DNA of 64,000 nucleotides from Citrobacter sedlakii NBRC 105722 (GTDB lineage Bacteria; Pseudomonadota; Gammaproteobacteria; Enterobacterales; Enterobacteriaceae): NCBI RefSeq assembly GCF_000759835.1, contig NZ_BBNB01000009.1, positions 62,001 to 126,000 of the forward strand, read 5' to 3'. Shown piece by piece: positions 8,626 to 18,537 of this stretch (position 1 is its first letter; each line of letters starts with the position of its first letter). The notes under the pieces were generated by a model. It saw only the letters and a program-made list of their open reading frames with translations, ran no database searches and was not told where the DNA came from. The position numbers and the translations under genes were made by a program.

Positions 8626-10884
8626 TTACTCTTCGCTGTCGCCCTGGCTTGCGCGACGCGGCGAATCAATCTCAACGTGATCGATACGCTGGAGACCGCG
8701 CATCAGCGTACCGCGACGACCGCGCTCGCCGGTCACCTTCTGCAACTCTTCCGGACGCAGCTTGATTTTGCGCTTCCCGACATGAATGGTCAGAGTGCTT
8801 TGCGGCGGTAGTACGTAGAGGTGCGCCAGACCGTCGTCCCCTTTCGCCGCTTCCGCCGACGGGATGTTGATGATCTTATTGCCTTTACCTTTGGACAACT
8901 GCGGCAGATCGCTCACCGGGAACATCAGCATCCGTCCGGCCTGGGTGATCGCCAACAGCATATCGCTTTCGTCGCTGATCACCACCGGCGGCATAACGTG
9001 AGCGTTTTCCGGCAGCGTAATCAACGCTTTACCGGCACGGTTGCGCGCCACCAGATCGTTAAAGGTGCAGACAAAACCGTAGCCCGCGTTCGATGCCATT
9101 AGCAGCTTCTGATCGTCGCCTTCCATCAGCATGTGCTCTACGGTCGCGCCCGGCGGCAGCGTCAGCTTACCGGTCAACGGCTCGCCCTGACCGCGCGCCG
9201 ACGGCAGCGTAATCGGATCAATGGCGTAGCTTCGCCCGGTTGTGTCGATAAACACCACCGGCTGGTTGCTCTTGCCCTTCACGTCCGATTTGTAGCTGTC
9301 GCCCGCTTTATAGTTCAACCCCTGGGCGTCGATGTCATGACCTTTGGCGCTACGCACCCAACCCATCTGCGAAAGTACGATAGTTACCGGCTCGGACGGC
9401 AGCATATCGTGCTCGCTCATCGCCTTCGCTTCTTCGCGCTCGTGCAGCGGCGAACGACGATCGTCGCCGTAAGCGTCTGAATCCGCCTGCAGCTCTTTTT
9501 TCAGCAGCGTATTCATCTTCCGCTCAGAAGCGAGGATCCCCTGTAACTGATCGCGCTCTTTCTCCAGTTCGTCCTGCTCGCCGCGGATCTTCATCTCTTC
9601 CAGTTTGGCGAGATGACGCAGTTTCAGCTCAAGGATCGCTTCGGCCTGGGTTTCGCTGATGCCAAAGCGCGACATCAGCGCTGGCTTCGGCTCATCTTCC
9701 GTACGGATGATCTCGATCACTTCGTCGATATTGAGAAACGCCACCAGCAAACCTTCGAGGATATGCAGGCGCTTCAGGACTTTCTCCAGACGATAGTTCA
9801 GGCGGCGACGCACGGTATCACGGCGGAACGCCAGCCACTCGGTAAGGATCTCCAGCAGGTTTTTCACCGCCGGGCGACCGTCCAGACCGATCATGTTCAG
9901 GTTAATGCGGTAGCTTTTTTCCAGATCGGTGGTGGCGAACAGGTGGTTCATCACCTGCTCCATATCCACGCGATTAGAGCGCGGCACGACCACCAGTCGG
10001 GTTGGGTTTTCGTGATCCGACTCGTCGCGCAGGTCATCGACCATCGGCAGCTTTTTATTGCGCATCTGGGCGGCGATTTGCTCCAGCACCTTGGCGCCGG
10101 AAACCTGATGCGGCAGCGCGGTAATCACCACCGCGCCGTCTTCTTTGGTCCACACCGCGCGCATACGTACCGAACCGCGGCCATTTTCGTAAATTTTACG
10201 AATTTCAGCGCGGGATGTGATGATTTCCGCTTCGGTCGGGAAGTCCGGCCCCTGAACGATATCCAGCAGTTGATCCAGCGTGGTCTTTGGCTGCTCGATC
10301 AGGGTAATCGCCGCTTTCGCTACTTCGCGCAGGTTATGCGGCGGGATATCCGTCGCCATGCCGACGGCGATGCCGGTGGTGCCGTTCAGCAGGATGTTCG
10401 GCAGACGCGCAGGCAGCATTTTGGGCTCCTGCATCGTGCCGTCAAAGTTTGGCACCCAGTCGGCGGTCCCCTGTCCCAGTTCGCTCAGTAAGACTTCGGC
10501 ATACTTCGACAGACGCGATTCGGTATAACGCATCGCCGCAAAGGATTTCGGATCGTCCGGCGCGCCCCAGTTCCCCTGACCGTCAACCAGCGGGTAACGG
10601 TAAGAAAACGGCTGCGCCATTAGCACCATGGCTTCATAACAGGCGCTGTCGCCATGCGGATGGTATTTACCCAGCACGTCGCCGACGGTACGGGCGGATT
10701 TTTTAAATTTGGCGCTGGCATTCAGCCCCAGCTCGGACATCGCGTACACGATGCGACGCTGTACGGGTTTCAGACCATCACCAATAAACGGCAACGCACG
10801 GTCCATGATGACGTACATGGAGTAATTCAGATAAGCGTTTTCCGTAAATTCATGCAGCGCAAGGCGCTCTGCCATATCGCTCAT
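8626..10884 (-). CDS. parC: ParC, topoisomerase IV subunit A
   Basis: A 752-residue DNA-cleaving subunit of topoisomerase IV, which decatenates daughter chromosomes. The catalytic tyrosine is Y120 (AAMRY). In the quinolone-resistance-determining region S80 and E84 ([10 protein letters not shown]) are both the wild-type residues, so no ParC target mutation is seen. The C-terminal half forms the DNA-wrapping beta-pinwheel. As in E. coli it is separated from parE, here by qseBC, mdaB, ygiN and an extra accessory block. Confidence 0.98.
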   Translation of the reverse strand: MSDMAERLALHEFTENAYLNYSMYVIMDRALPFIGDGLKPVQRRIVYAMSELGLNASAKFKKSARTVGDVLGKYHPHGDSACYEAMVLMAQPFSYRYPLVDGQGNWGAPDDPKSFAAMRYTESRLSKYAEVLLSELGQGTADWVPNFDGTMQEPKMLPARLPNILLNGTTGIAVGMATDIPPHNLREVAKAAITLIEQPKTTLDQLLDIVQGPDFPTEAEIITSRAEIRKIYENGRGSVRMRAVWTKEDGAVVITALPHQVSGAKVLEQIAAQMRNKKLPMVDDLRDESDHENPTRLVVVPRSNRVDMEQVMNHLFATTDLEKSYRINLNMIGLDGRPAVKNLLEILTEWLAFRRDTVRRRLNYRLEKVLKRLHILEGLLVAFLNIDEVIEIIRTEDEPKPALMSRFGISETQAEAILELKLRHLAKLEEMKIRGEQDELEKERDQLQGILASERKMNTLLKKELQADSDAYGDDRRSPLHEREEAKAMSEHDMLPSEPVTIVLSQMGWVRSAKGHDIDAQGLNYKAGDSYKSDVKGKSNQPVVFIDTTGRSYAIDPITLPSARGQGEPLTGKLTLPPGATVEHMLMEGDDQKLLMASNAGYGFVCTFNDLVARNRAGKALITLPENAHVMPPVVISDESDMLLAITQAGRMLMFPVSDLPQLSKGKGNKIINIPSAEAAKGDDGLAHLYVLPPQSTLTIHVGKRKIKLRPEELQKVTGERGRRGTLMRGLQRIDHVEIDSPRRASQGDSEE

Positions 10885-10977
10885 TAATCGTGATTCCTCA
10901 ACTGTAAGCCCGCCAGATACCCGGTATCTTTTCAGGCAATATTGCCGCAGATACTACCTTATCTGGCGCGTTGAGTC

Positions 10978-11008
10978 ACAAAGAAAAGGGCCGCGAAAGC
11001 GGCCCTGA
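10978..11008 (-). terminator. Intrinsic terminator of ygiW
   Basis: GGGCCGC and GCGGCCC arms around a GAAA loop (10988-11005). Read on the minus strand the stem is followed by TTTTCTTT. It lies just past the ygiW stop. Confidence 0.85.
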
Positions 11009-11014
11009 TGGGGA

Positions 11015-11413
11015 TTATTTGCTGACTTTCCTGATTTGCTTCACGTCAATTTCAACGGAATTCCAGTCTTTATCCACTTCACCCTGAATTTCGACGGTAT
11101 CCTGCGGGGTGACGGTCAGGCCGTTCCAGCGTTTATCGTCAATATCAACGTTGATGGTGCCGGTGGCGTCCTTGAACAGATAGAGGTCATCGGAAACACG
11201 CTCAACGATGTTCCCGCGCAGGGTAACCCAGGTATCGTCACGCAGCGATTTTGCGCTTTCTACGGTTGCGCTACTGCCGTTCGGTCCGACGAAGCCACCG
11301 CCCTGCGTCTGCGTTTGTGTGGCCGATGGACCGGAAAAACCGCCCTGCTGAGCTGCCAGAACCGGTGCGGAGCTGAGTGCCAGAACGGCAAAGATAGCTG
11401 CTAATTTTTTCAC
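11015..11413 (-). CDS. ygiW: YgiW (VisP), periplasmic BOF-family stress protein
   Basis: A 132-residue protein with a cleavable signal peptide (residues 1-20, ending ...APVLA) and a single OB-fold of the bacterial OB-fold (BOF) family. Homologues bind peptidoglycan and contribute to stress tolerance and virulence in Salmonella. The gene is divergent from qseBC with a 152-base gap that holds both promoters. Confidence 0.92.
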   Translation of the reverse strand: MKKLAAIFAVLALSSAPVLAAQQGGFSGPSATQTQTQGGGFVGPNGSSATVESAKSLRDDTWVTLRGNIVERVSDDLYLFKDATGTINVDIDDKRWNGLTVTPQDTVEIQGEVDKDWNSVEIDVKQIRKVSK

Positions 11414-11565
11414 GATCGTTTCTCCCTTTCATGTCATTTCATGTCCATTACATAAGTTAATCCTTAACAAGTTCTTAAGCCAAAAAAAAGACATTTTTTT
11501 ACTGTACATCGCGGGCGACCTCGGGGTTTACTTGCCGTGATGAAGGCGGATCCAGGGAAGAAAAG

Positions 11566-12225
11566 ATGCGGATTTTACTGGTTGAAGACGACGCGCTGAT
11601 TGGCGACGGCATCAAAGCGGGGTTGAGTAAAATGGGGTTTAGCGTCGACTGGTTTACCGAAGGGCGCCAGGGAAAAGAGGCGCTTTACAGCGCGCCTTAC
11701 GACGCGGTCATTCTCGACCTGTCGCTGCCAGGTATGGACGGGCGCGATATTCTGCGCGACTGGCGCGAACAGGGTAAACGCGAACCGGTACTGATTCTGA
11801 CCGCGCGCGATGCGCTGGCGGAGCGGGTTGAAGGTTTACGCCTCGGCGCGGACGATTATCTCTGCAAGCCCTTTGCGCTGATTGAGGTCGCCGCCAGGCT
11901 GGAAGCGCTTATGCGCCGCGCCAGCGGGCAGGCCAGCAGCGAACTCCACCACGGTCAGGTGACGCTGGATCCCGGCGGTCTGACCGCCACGCTGGCGGGG
12001 GAAAACTTAGCGCTCAAGCCAAAAGAGTTCGCGCTGCTGGAATTGCTGATGCGTAATAAAGGCCGGGTGCTGCCGCGAAAACGTATCGAAGAAAAACTGT
12101 ATAACTGGGACGAAGAGGTCACCAGCAACGCCGTTGAGGTTCACGTTCATCATCTGCGCCGTAAGTTGGGTAGCGATTTCATTCGCACCGTGCACGGCAT
12201 CGGTTACACGCTCGGTGAGGCATAA
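11566..12225 (+). CDS. qseB: QseB, OmpR-family response regulator
   Basis: A 219-residue response regulator. The receiver domain has acidic residues at E7-D9 and the phospho-acceptor D51, followed by a winged-helix DNA-binding domain (about 125-219). Its partner is QseC, encoded two bases downstream. In E. coli and Salmonella QseBC governs motility and virulence genes and cross-talks with PmrAB. Confidence 0.96.
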   Translation: MRILLVEDDALIGDGIKAGLSKMGFSVDWFTEGRQGKEALYSAPYDAVILDLSLPGMDGRDILRDWREQGKREPVLILTARDALAERVEGLRLGADDYLCKPFALIEVAARLEALMRRASGQASSELHHGQVTLDPGGLTATLAGENLALKPKEFALLELLMRNKGRVLPRKRIEEKLYNWDEEVTSNAVEVHVHHLRRKLGSDFIRTVHGIGYTLGEA

Positions 12226-12227
12226 CG

Positions 12228-13574
12228 GTGACAAAACGGCTCAGCCTGCGGGTCAGGCTCACACTCATCTTTTTGATACTGGCGGCGGTGACCTGGGGAG
12301 CATCGAGTTTCGTCGCCTGGAAACAGACCACCGACAATGTGGACGAGCTGTTTGACACGCAGTTGATGCTGTTCGCCAAACGGCTGATTACGCTGGACAT
12401 TGATGAACTTAAGGCCTCCGAGCGGATGGCCCATACGCCAAAGACATTTAAACACGGCCATATCGACGATGACGTTCTGGTGTTCGCCGTTTACACCCTC
12501 GACGGCAAAATGGTGCTGCACGATGGCGACAACGGTCAGTACATCCCCTACAGCTACCGCCGGGAAGGGTTTGACAATGGACGACTGATCGGCGACGACG
12601 ATCTCTGGCGTTTTGTCTGGCTGACGTCCGCCGACGGTAATTACCGCATTGTGGTGGGTCAGGAGTGGGAATACCGCGAAGACATGGCGCTGGCGATCGT
12701 CAGCGCGCAGCTCATCCCCTGGCTTATCGCCCTGCCGCTGATGCTGCTGCTGTTGATTATGCTACTGCATCGCGAACTGAAACCGCTGAAAAAGATGGCC
12801 CGGACGTTAGGTTTACGCGACCCGGAATCCAACGAGCCGCTCAGTTCACAGGGCGTACCAAGCGAAGTGCGTCCGCTGATCGACTCGCTGAACCAGCTTT
12901 TTACCCGCACGCACGACATGATGATGCGCGAGCGGCGCTTCACCTCGGACGCGGCCCATGAGCTGCGCAGTCCGCTGGCAGCGTTGCAGGTGCAAACCGA
13001 AGTGGCGCAACTGTCTGACGATGACCCGCAGGCGCGGAAAAAGGCGCTACTCCAGTTGCATACTGGCATCGACCGCGCAACCCGCCTGGTCGATCAGCTC
13101 CTGACGCTTTCCCGGCTCGACTCGCTGGATAATCTGCAGGACGTCACCACGCTTGCGCTTGATGACGTCCTGCAGTCTGCGGTGATGGACATTTACCATC
13201 CGGCGCAACAGGCGAATATCGATGTGCGCCTGCACCTCGTCGCGCACGATGTAAAGCGCACAGGTCAGCCGCTACTGCTCAGCCTGCTGGTGCGCAATCT
13301 GCTGGATAACGCCATTCGCTACAGTCCGCAGGGCAGTATTGTCCAGGTCACGCTGCGGCATAATGGTTTTTCCGTCAAAGACAACGGCCCTGGCGTTACG
13401 CCAGAGGCGCTGGACCACATTGGCAAGCGCTTTTACCGCCCCCCGGGGCAGCGCGTTACCGGCAGCGGCCTGGGCTTATCGATTGTCCGCCGCATCGCCA
13501 CGCTGCACGGCATGACGGTGGCGTTTGGCAATGCACCCGACGGTGGGTTCGAAGCCACGGTGAACTGGCGATAG
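12228..13574 (+). CDS. qseC: QseC, sensor histidine kinase
   Basis: A 448-residue membrane kinase starting with GTG two bases after the qseB stop; GGTGAGG upstream serves as ribosome-binding site. Two transmembrane segments (about 9-30 and 158-180) flank a periplasmic sensor. The phosphorylated histidine is H244 (SDAAHELRSP). The ATP-binding N box (LLDNAIRYSP) and G boxes (DNGPG, GSGLGLSIV) are intact. E. coli QseC responds to autoinducer-3 and catecholamines. Confidence 0.96.
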   Translation: MTKRLSLRVRLTLIFLILAAVTWGASSFVAWKQTTDNVDELFDTQLMLFAKRLITLDIDELKASERMAHTPKTFKHGHIDDDVLVFAVYTLDGKMVLHDGDNGQYIPYSYRREGFDNGRLIGDDDLWRFVWLTSADGNYRIVVGQEWEYREDMALAIVSAQLIPWLIALPLMLLLLIMLLHRELKPLKKMARTLGLRDPESNEPLSSQGVPSEVRPLIDSLNQLFTRTHDMMMRERRFTSDAAHELRSPLAALQVQTEVAQLSDDDPQARKKALLQLHTGIDRATRLVDQLLTLSRLDSLDNLQDVTTLALDDVLQSAVMDIYHPAQQANIDVRLHLVAHDVKRTGQPLLLSLLVRNLLDNAIRYSPQGSIVQVTLRHNGFSVKDNGPGVTPEALDHIGKRFYRPPGQRVTGSGLGLSIVRRIATLHGMTVAFGNAPDGGFEATVNWR

Positions 13575-13679
13575 CGGATTGTTGCGTCAGAAGCAAAAGA
13601 CTTTGCACATTTTGCTCATTTCACCGCGCCGTTTTGCGGCGTAAAATGGCCCTCAAACGCATTTTCCAGAGGGTAAAAA

Positions 13680-14261
13680 ATGAGCAACATTCTGATCGTC
13701 AACGGCGCGAAAAAATTCGCCCACTCTAATGGTCAACTTAACGACACCCTGACCGAAGTCGCGGACGGCACGCTGCGCGACCTCGGGCATGATGTTCGCA
13801 TCGTTCGCGCTGACGGCGAGTACGATGTAAAAGAAGAAGTGCAGAACTTCGTCTGGGCTGACGTGGTGATCTGGCAGATGCCGGGCTGGTGGATGGGCGC
13901 GCCGTGGACGGTAAAAAAATATATCGATGATGTGTTCACCGAAGGCCACGGTACGCTGTACGCCAGCGATGGCCGTACCCGCTCCGACGCATCGAAGAAA
14001 TACGGTTCCGGCGGTCTGATTCAGGGCACCAAATACATGCTCTCTCTGACCTGGAACGCCCCGATGGAAGCCTTTACCGAGAAAGATCAGTTCTTCCACG
14101 GCGTGGGCGTTGACGGCGTGTATCTGCCGTTCCACAAAGCGAACCAGTTCCTGGGCATGACGCCGCTGCCGACTTATATCGCTAATGACGTCATTAAAAT
14201 GCCGGATGTTCCGCGTCACATTGCAGAATATCGCGAGCATCTGAACGCAATTTTTGGTTAA
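13680..14261 (+). CDS. mdaB: MdaB, NADPH:quinone oxidoreductase
   Basis: A 193-residue flavodoxin-fold FAD enzyme that reduces quinones by two electrons with NADPH, protecting against oxidative stress. The flavin-contacting WQMPGWWMGAPW segment (near 64-75) and the GGLIQGTKYMLSLTWNAP active-site loop are conserved. AGAGGG precedes the ATG. It is paired with ygiN, which can act on the quinol product. Confidence 0.96.
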   Translation: MSNILIVNGAKKFAHSNGQLNDTLTEVADGTLRDLGHDVRIVRADGEYDVKEEVQNFVWADVVIWQMPGWWMGAPWTVKKYIDDVFTEGHGTLYASDGRTRSDASKKYGSGGLIQGTKYMLSLTWNAPMEAFTEKDQFFHGVGVDGVYLPFHKANQFLGMTPLPTYIANDVIKMPDVPRHIAEYREHLNAIFG

Positions 14262-14291
14262 CTAGTCGTCTGGAATTAGAAGGAGTTAACC

Positions 14292-14606
14292 ATGCTTACA
14301 GTTATTGCTGAAATTCGCACCCGTCCGGGTCAACATCACCGCCAGGCAGTACTGGATCAGTTTGCGAAAATCGTTCCTACCGTCCTGAAGGAAGAAGGCT
14401 GCCACGGCTATGCGCCGATGGTGGATCACGCCGCGGGCGTGAGTTTTCAGACCACTGCGCCTGACTCAATCGTGATGATTGAGCAGTGGGAAAGCATCGC
14501 GCATCTTGAAGCGCACCTGCAAACCCCGCATATGAAAGCCTATAGCGAAGCGGTAAAAGGCGACGTGCTGGAGATGAATATCCGTATTCTCGAATCCGGC
14601 ATTTAA
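14292..14606 (+). CDS. ygiN: YgiN, quinol monooxygenase
   Basis: A 104-residue ABM-fold (antibiotic biosynthesis monooxygenase) enzyme. E. coli YgiN oxidises menadiol and may form a quinone redox cycle with MdaB, whose gene is 30 bases upstream. AAGGAG precedes the ATG. In E. coli parE follows directly; here an accessory block begins after the terminator. Confidence 0.95.
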   Translation: MLTVIAEIRTRPGQHHRQAVLDQFAKIVPTVLKEEGCHGYAPMVDHAAGVSFQTTAPDSIVMIEQWESIAHLEAHLQTPHMKAYSEAVKGDVLEMNIRILESGI

Positions 14607-14621
14607 GCGTCTCCTGCGTCA

Positions 14622-14660
14622 CGCCGGGTCGACACACCATCGCGACCCGGCGATTTTTTT
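14622..14660 (+). terminator. Intrinsic terminator of mdaB-ygiN
   Basis: CGCCGGGTCG and CGACCCGGCG arms (10 bp) are followed by seven T. Its T run overlaps the stop codon of the convergent aminotransferase gene, so it sits on the boundary of the inserted block. Confidence 0.92.
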
Positions 14661-15843
14661 ACGGCAGCGCCCTTTTCAGTCTGCGCACCGCTTCTTCCAG
14701 TTCATTCTTCGTTGGCGTGGCAAAAGAGAGTCGCAGCGTGCGCTTGTCCGGGTTATCGCTATAGAAAAACTCCCCCGGAACATACACGACCTTTTCCTCC
14801 AGCGTACGGGAAAGCCAGGCCGTGGTGTCGACGTCGTAACGGAAGGTCCCCCACAGGAACATCCCCCCCTGCGGCATATGGAAAGTAATATGTTCGCCCA
14901 GTTCACTGCGCATCATATCGGCGAGGAAATAGCACTTCTCACGATAAGCCTGACGGATCACCGTAATCTGCTCTGCTAAGCGTCCCAGCGACAGATAGCT
15001 GGCCGCCAACGCCTGTGAGTGCGCGCTGGTATGCAGATCGGTCGCCTGCTTCACGATAGTCGCCTTCTGCCCCATCCATTCCGGCAACACCACCCAGCCC
15101 ACGCGCAGCCCCGGCGCCAGAATTTTGGAGAAGGTCGACGTATAAATGACCTGCTCCGGGCAACCGGCTTGCGCCGCATGCTGGAAGAGGGTTGTGTAGG
15201 ACTGGCCGGTAAAGTTGATTTCACCGTAAGGATCGTCTTCGATAATCACAAAGTTGTGCTGTTTCGCCAGTTGCACCAGCTTCTGGCGACGGTCATCGCT
15301 CAGCACCACTCCGCCCGGATTGCCAAAGGTAGGAACGACATACAGGGCTTTGATGGTATGGCGCTGCAACAACTGCTCCAGCTCGTCAACGATCATGCCG
15401 TCTTTGTCTGTACCGACAGAGAGGATATTCGCCTGCGACAGCTGCAATACCTGTAGAGCGGCAAGGTAGGTCGGGCGCTCAACCACCACTTTATCGCCCG
15501 GATTAATCAACGTTCTGACCAGAATATCCAGCGACTGTTGAGACCCGTTGGTGATCAGAATTCGCTCCGGCGCGGCATGAATCCCGCGCCCCAGGCAAAG
15601 CTGGCTGATGGCCTCACGCAGCGGAGGATATCCCTCGCTCAGACCGTACTGAAACGCGTCCAGAAACTGCGTCGCCATCATTTTTTGGGTGGCGAGTTCA
15701 AGACCGGTTTTGTCGAACAGTTCAGGACTGGGAATTCCGCCGCCGAGGGAAATGACGCCGGGCATTTTGCTATGTTTTAATAATTCGCGGATCGCCGACG
15801 GTTTTAACGCGTCGACGTTTCGGGCGAGATGTGTGTTGTTCAT
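14659..15843 (-). CDS. PLP-dependent aminotransferase, 2-aminoadipate/LysN-like
   Basis: A 394-residue fold-type I aminotransferase. Expected residues are visible: the PLP-binding lysine K240 (TSTFSKILAPG), N175 in FGNPGG, D204/Y206 in the EDDPYGE loop, R247 (GLRVGW) and a C-terminal substrate-carboxylate arginine (LRLSFA). It resembles the aminotransferase half of MocR regulators and LysN-type enzymes but has no HTH domain. AAGGA precedes the ATG. It sits between ygiN and the GH88 gene, where E. coli K-12 has nothing. The substrate cannot be told from sequence. Confidence 0.85.
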   Translation of the reverse strand: MNNTHLARNVDALKPSAIRELLKHSKMPGVISLGGGIPSPELFDKTGLELATQKMMATQFLDAFQYGLSEGYPPLREAISQLCLGRGIHAAPERILITNGSQQSLDILVRTLINPGDKVVVERPTYLAALQVLQLSQANILSVGTDKDGMIVDELEQLLQRHTIKALYVVPTFGNPGGVVLSDDRRQKLVQLAKQHNFVIIEDDPYGEINFTGQSYTTLFQHAAQAGCPEQVIYTSTFSKILAPGLRVGWVVLPEWMGQKATIVKQATDLHTSAHSQALAASYLSLGRLAEQITVIRQAYREKCYFLADMMRSELGEHITFHMPQGGMFLWGTFRYDVDTTAWLSRTLEEKVVYVPGEFFYSDNPDKRTLRLSFATPTKNELEEAVRRLKRALP

Positions 15844-15989
15844 TCTGTTTCCTTATCACGTAGTTCGGCGTCCATCCCCGGTATCAGCTATCCACCTGTC
15901 GATACCCGCCAGATTACGTTCCTGCACACCCGCGTTCTCGCCTTCGTTTGAGCGTAATAGACCTCTCTGTCTGGATCAATAAGATATTC

Positions 15990-16016
15990 TCCGCGTCAGG
16001 GATTGCCTGACGCGGA
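15990..16016 (-). terminator. Hairpin after the GH88 gene
   Basis: TCCGCGTCAGG and CCTGACGCGGA form an 11-bp perfect stem with a 5-base loop, 7 bases past the GH88 stop. It likely ends the DUF2264-MFS-GH88 transcript, though the T tract is interrupted. Confidence 0.75.
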
Positions 16017-16022
16017 AAGGGC

Positions 16023-17213
16023 TTACCAGTACAGCTTCCAGCACTGGGTGAAACGCATCAGCGCTTCCACATAGAAATAATCCCCCCAGCTCGCGCATTC
16101 ATCGACGCCCTTATGACTGGAGAGATGATATACCGAATGCTTCAGCAGGCCGTTGCCCTTCTCGTCCTTCGCCATCACATAATGCGCCGTCAGCGAGGAC
16201 ATAATACCCATCGCCCACTGCTGATAGCGTTCACGATCCGGATCGGTAACCGGCAGATGCTTGATCAGCTCCAGCAGGCCGCAAACCGCAATGGCCGCCG
16301 ACGAGGCGTCGCGCAGCGCGTTGGTTCCCACCAGCGCCAGATCCCAGTGGCAGACGGCATCTTCCGGCAGACGGTTGAGGAAATAGTTCGCCAGCTTTTT
16401 CGACAGCGAGACCATCTCTTTATCGCCGGTGTAGATGTAGCTCAACAAGAAGCCGTAAATGCCCCACGCCTGCCCGCGCGACCAGCAGGAATCGTCGGCG
16501 TAGCCCTGCTGTGTGTTGCCATAGCGCGGCGCGCCGGTTTTGACATCCATGTAGTAGGTGTGAAATGTCGAAGCATCTTCACGAATCAGATATTTCGCCG
16601 CCTGCGCCACGTGCGCTTTTGCCGCCTCGGCAAAACGCATGTCGCCCGTCTGCTCGCTCGCCCAGTAGAGCAACGGCAGATTCATGTTGCAGTCAATGAT
16701 CATGCGTCCGGCCTGCTCCGGATCGTTAAGATCGCCCCATGCCTGGATGATCCGCGCCTTTTCGTGGAAGCGCTCAAGGAGCGCCTCTGCCGCCATCAGT
16801 GAAAAGCCGCGGGCGTCGCGGTTGCCCGTCAGCCGCCAGGCCGCCACGCAGGACAACGTATACAGAAAGCCAAGGTCATGGGTGTTGGTGTCATGACGTC
16901 CGGCAATCCGCAAACCGAATGAGCGCACGTGCTTTTCCGCCATCTCGCGGAACTTCGCGTCGCCGCTCATCTCCCAGGCCAGCCAGAGTTGCCCGGTCCA
17001 GAAACTGGTGGTCCACTCAACGTTGTCCGTTAACGGGTAAAAACCTTTGACGCAGGTCTCGGCGGGGAATTTATCACCGAATTCCGTTAAATGACGGCTA
17101 ATCAGCTCAAGGACATGCTGCCGCGCACTGCTCATTTGATCCTGAAATGCCCCCACATTGACCGGGCTGCCAGGAAATTCGCGCAACGTTTCCTCAACGA
17201 TATGATTTAACAT
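16023..17213 (-). CDS. GH88 unsaturated glucuronyl/galacturonyl hydrolase
   Basis: A 396-residue cytoplasmic enzyme (no signal peptide) of glycoside hydrolase family 88, an alpha6/alpha6 barrel. The two aspartates expected in the active site are D113 (THDLGF) and D174 (MIIDCNMNLP). These enzymes hydrate the double bond of the unsaturated uronic acid left by polysaccharide lyases, releasing it from di- or oligosaccharides. It is the last gene of a three-gene minus-strand operon after an MFS permease (23-base gap). No polysaccharide lyase is present nearby, so substrates must be imported ready-cut. Confidence 0.9.
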   Translation of the reverse strand: MLNHIVEETLREFPGSPVNVGAFQDQMSSARQHVLELISRHLTEFGDKFPAETCVKGFYPLTDNVEWTTSFWTGQLWLAWEMSGDAKFREMAEKHVRSFGLRIAGRHDTNTHDLGFLYTLSCVAAWRLTGNRDARGFSLMAAEALLERFHEKARIIQAWGDLNDPEQAGRMIIDCNMNLPLLYWASEQTGDMRFAEAAKAHVAQAAKYLIREDASTFHTYYMDVKTGAPRYGNTQQGYADDSCWSRGQAWGIYGFLLSYIYTGDKEMVSLSKKLANYFLNRLPEDAVCHWDLALVGTNALRDASSAAIAVCGLLELIKHLPVTDPDRERYQQWAMGIMSSLTAHYVMAKDEKGNGLLKHSVYHLSSHKGVDECASWGDYFYVEALMRFTQCWKLYW

Positions 17214-17236
17214 TTTTCGGTTCCTTTTGACGTAAT

Positions 17237-18505
17237 TTATCTTGAAGCGTTATTTTCAGCGATATCCAGCGCGGCAGTATTCCGGCGCTTACTTTGACAT
17301 GCCGATAAGGTAAAGGCGGAAATCAACGTAAAGGTCAGAGCAATAACGCCCATAATGATATAGGTTTTCTCAAAACCAATACGGTCATACATTAATCCAG
17401 CGGGCGAGGAAACGACCACGTTGCCGACGTACAGCATCGCCTGATAGCCCAACAAATACATGGTCGCATTGACGCGTTTATCAAAATGTTCCGCGATATA
17501 TTTAAATACCGATACCAGCAGCAAACAAATTTCCAGACCGTACAGCGGCTTAAGAATGGAAATAAGCAGATGGGAATCGCAGATTCCGGAAATAACCAGT
17601 CGCGCCCCGACCACTCCCCCGACAATCAATAACCCGCGTTTCGCGCCAATGGCATTCACGAACAGAGGAATGACCATATACATCACAAATTCCATGCCCG
17701 ACTGTACGGTGCCGAGATAGCCAAACACGGCATTTCCTTCATTAACATCCGAGAAGAAGGTGACGAAATAGCGCGAAAACTGCTGTTCGGCGATAAACAT
17801 CATCCACGCCACGCCCGCGACATACAGGCAGAAAGCCCAGAATTTACGGTTACGCAACAGCGCGTAAACGTCCGCCGGAACGATCTTATCTTTCGTCAGG
17901 ACGTCCGCCGCGTTAGCCGCGTTGACGTTGACCTTCAGGCTCAACAGGACGATCAGCATCACCACCGACGCCACGCTGCCAAGAATAAAGTTATAAGCCG
18001 GCGAGAGGTTAAACAGCAGACCGGAAAACGAGGACGCGACAGCCCAGCCGAGGGAGCCCCACATACGGATCTGACCGAACTCCATTCCGTTAAGACGGCT
18101 GTAGCGATCCGAATAGGATTCGCAGGCCGCCACGCCAGCGTACCAGGCAAAGCTCAGGTAGATTGCGCCGATAATAATCCCCAGCATCGTATTGGACATC
18201 AACAGCGGCTGGTAGACGTAAATAAAGAACGGCGCCATTAACGCAGACATGATCACCACAAAATAGAGCAGATATTTGCTCATGCCGATCTTATCGAGAA
18301 TATAGCCGTAAATGGGTTTAAGAATGACTGAAAATATGCCATTCACGGCAAACACGGTGCCGATTACCGTTCCACTGAGCTGTGCTTTTTGTCCTAACCA
18401 AATAGCCAAAAGACCAATACTGGCTGACCAGGTAAAGAAGTAGAGGAATATAAAGCTACTAATTTTGTAATATTCCACTCTGTTATTAAGTGAGAGTTTA
18501 TTCAT
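17237..18505 (-). CDS. MFS oligosaccharide:H+ symporter (LacY/RafB type)
   Basis: A 422-residue, 12-helix transporter of the oligosaccharide:H+ symporter group of the major facilitator superfamily. The order of hydrophobic segments, the KPIYGYILDKIGMSK loop between helices 2 and 3, and the GSLGWAVASS segment resemble LacY/RafB relatives. The start at 18505 (MNKLSLNNRVEYYK) has GAGGA upstream; the frame stays open a further 141 codons into the DUF2264 gene, which is a shadow. It presumably imports the uronic-acid oligosaccharide cleaved by the GH88 enzyme encoded downstream. Confidence 0.9.
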   Translation of the reverse strand: MNKLSLNNRVEYYKISSFIFLYFFTWSASIGLLAIWLGQKAQLSGTVIGTVFAVNGIFSVILKPIYGYILDKIGMSKYLLYFVVIMSALMAPFFIYVYQPLLMSNTMLGIIIGAIYLSFAWYAGVAACESYSDRYSRLNGMEFGQIRMWGSLGWAVASSFSGLLFNLSPAYNFILGSVASVVMLIVLLSLKVNVNAANAADVLTKDKIVPADVYALLRNRKFWAFCLYVAGVAWMMFIAEQQFSRYFVTFFSDVNEGNAVFGYLGTVQSGMEFVMYMVIPLFVNAIGAKRGLLIVGGVVGARLVISGICDSHLLISILKPLYGLEICLLLVSVFKYIAEHFDKRVNATMYLLGYQAMLYVGNVVVSSPAGLMYDRIGFEKTYIIMGVIALTFTLISAFTLSACQSKRRNTAALDIAENNASR

Positions 18506-18537
18506 ATCATCCTCGCCGACGCACTGGGCGCCAGTTT

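Noticed and set aside
9000-10700. Quinolone resistance change in ParC
   Set aside because: S80 and E84 are wild type and no other classical change was seen.
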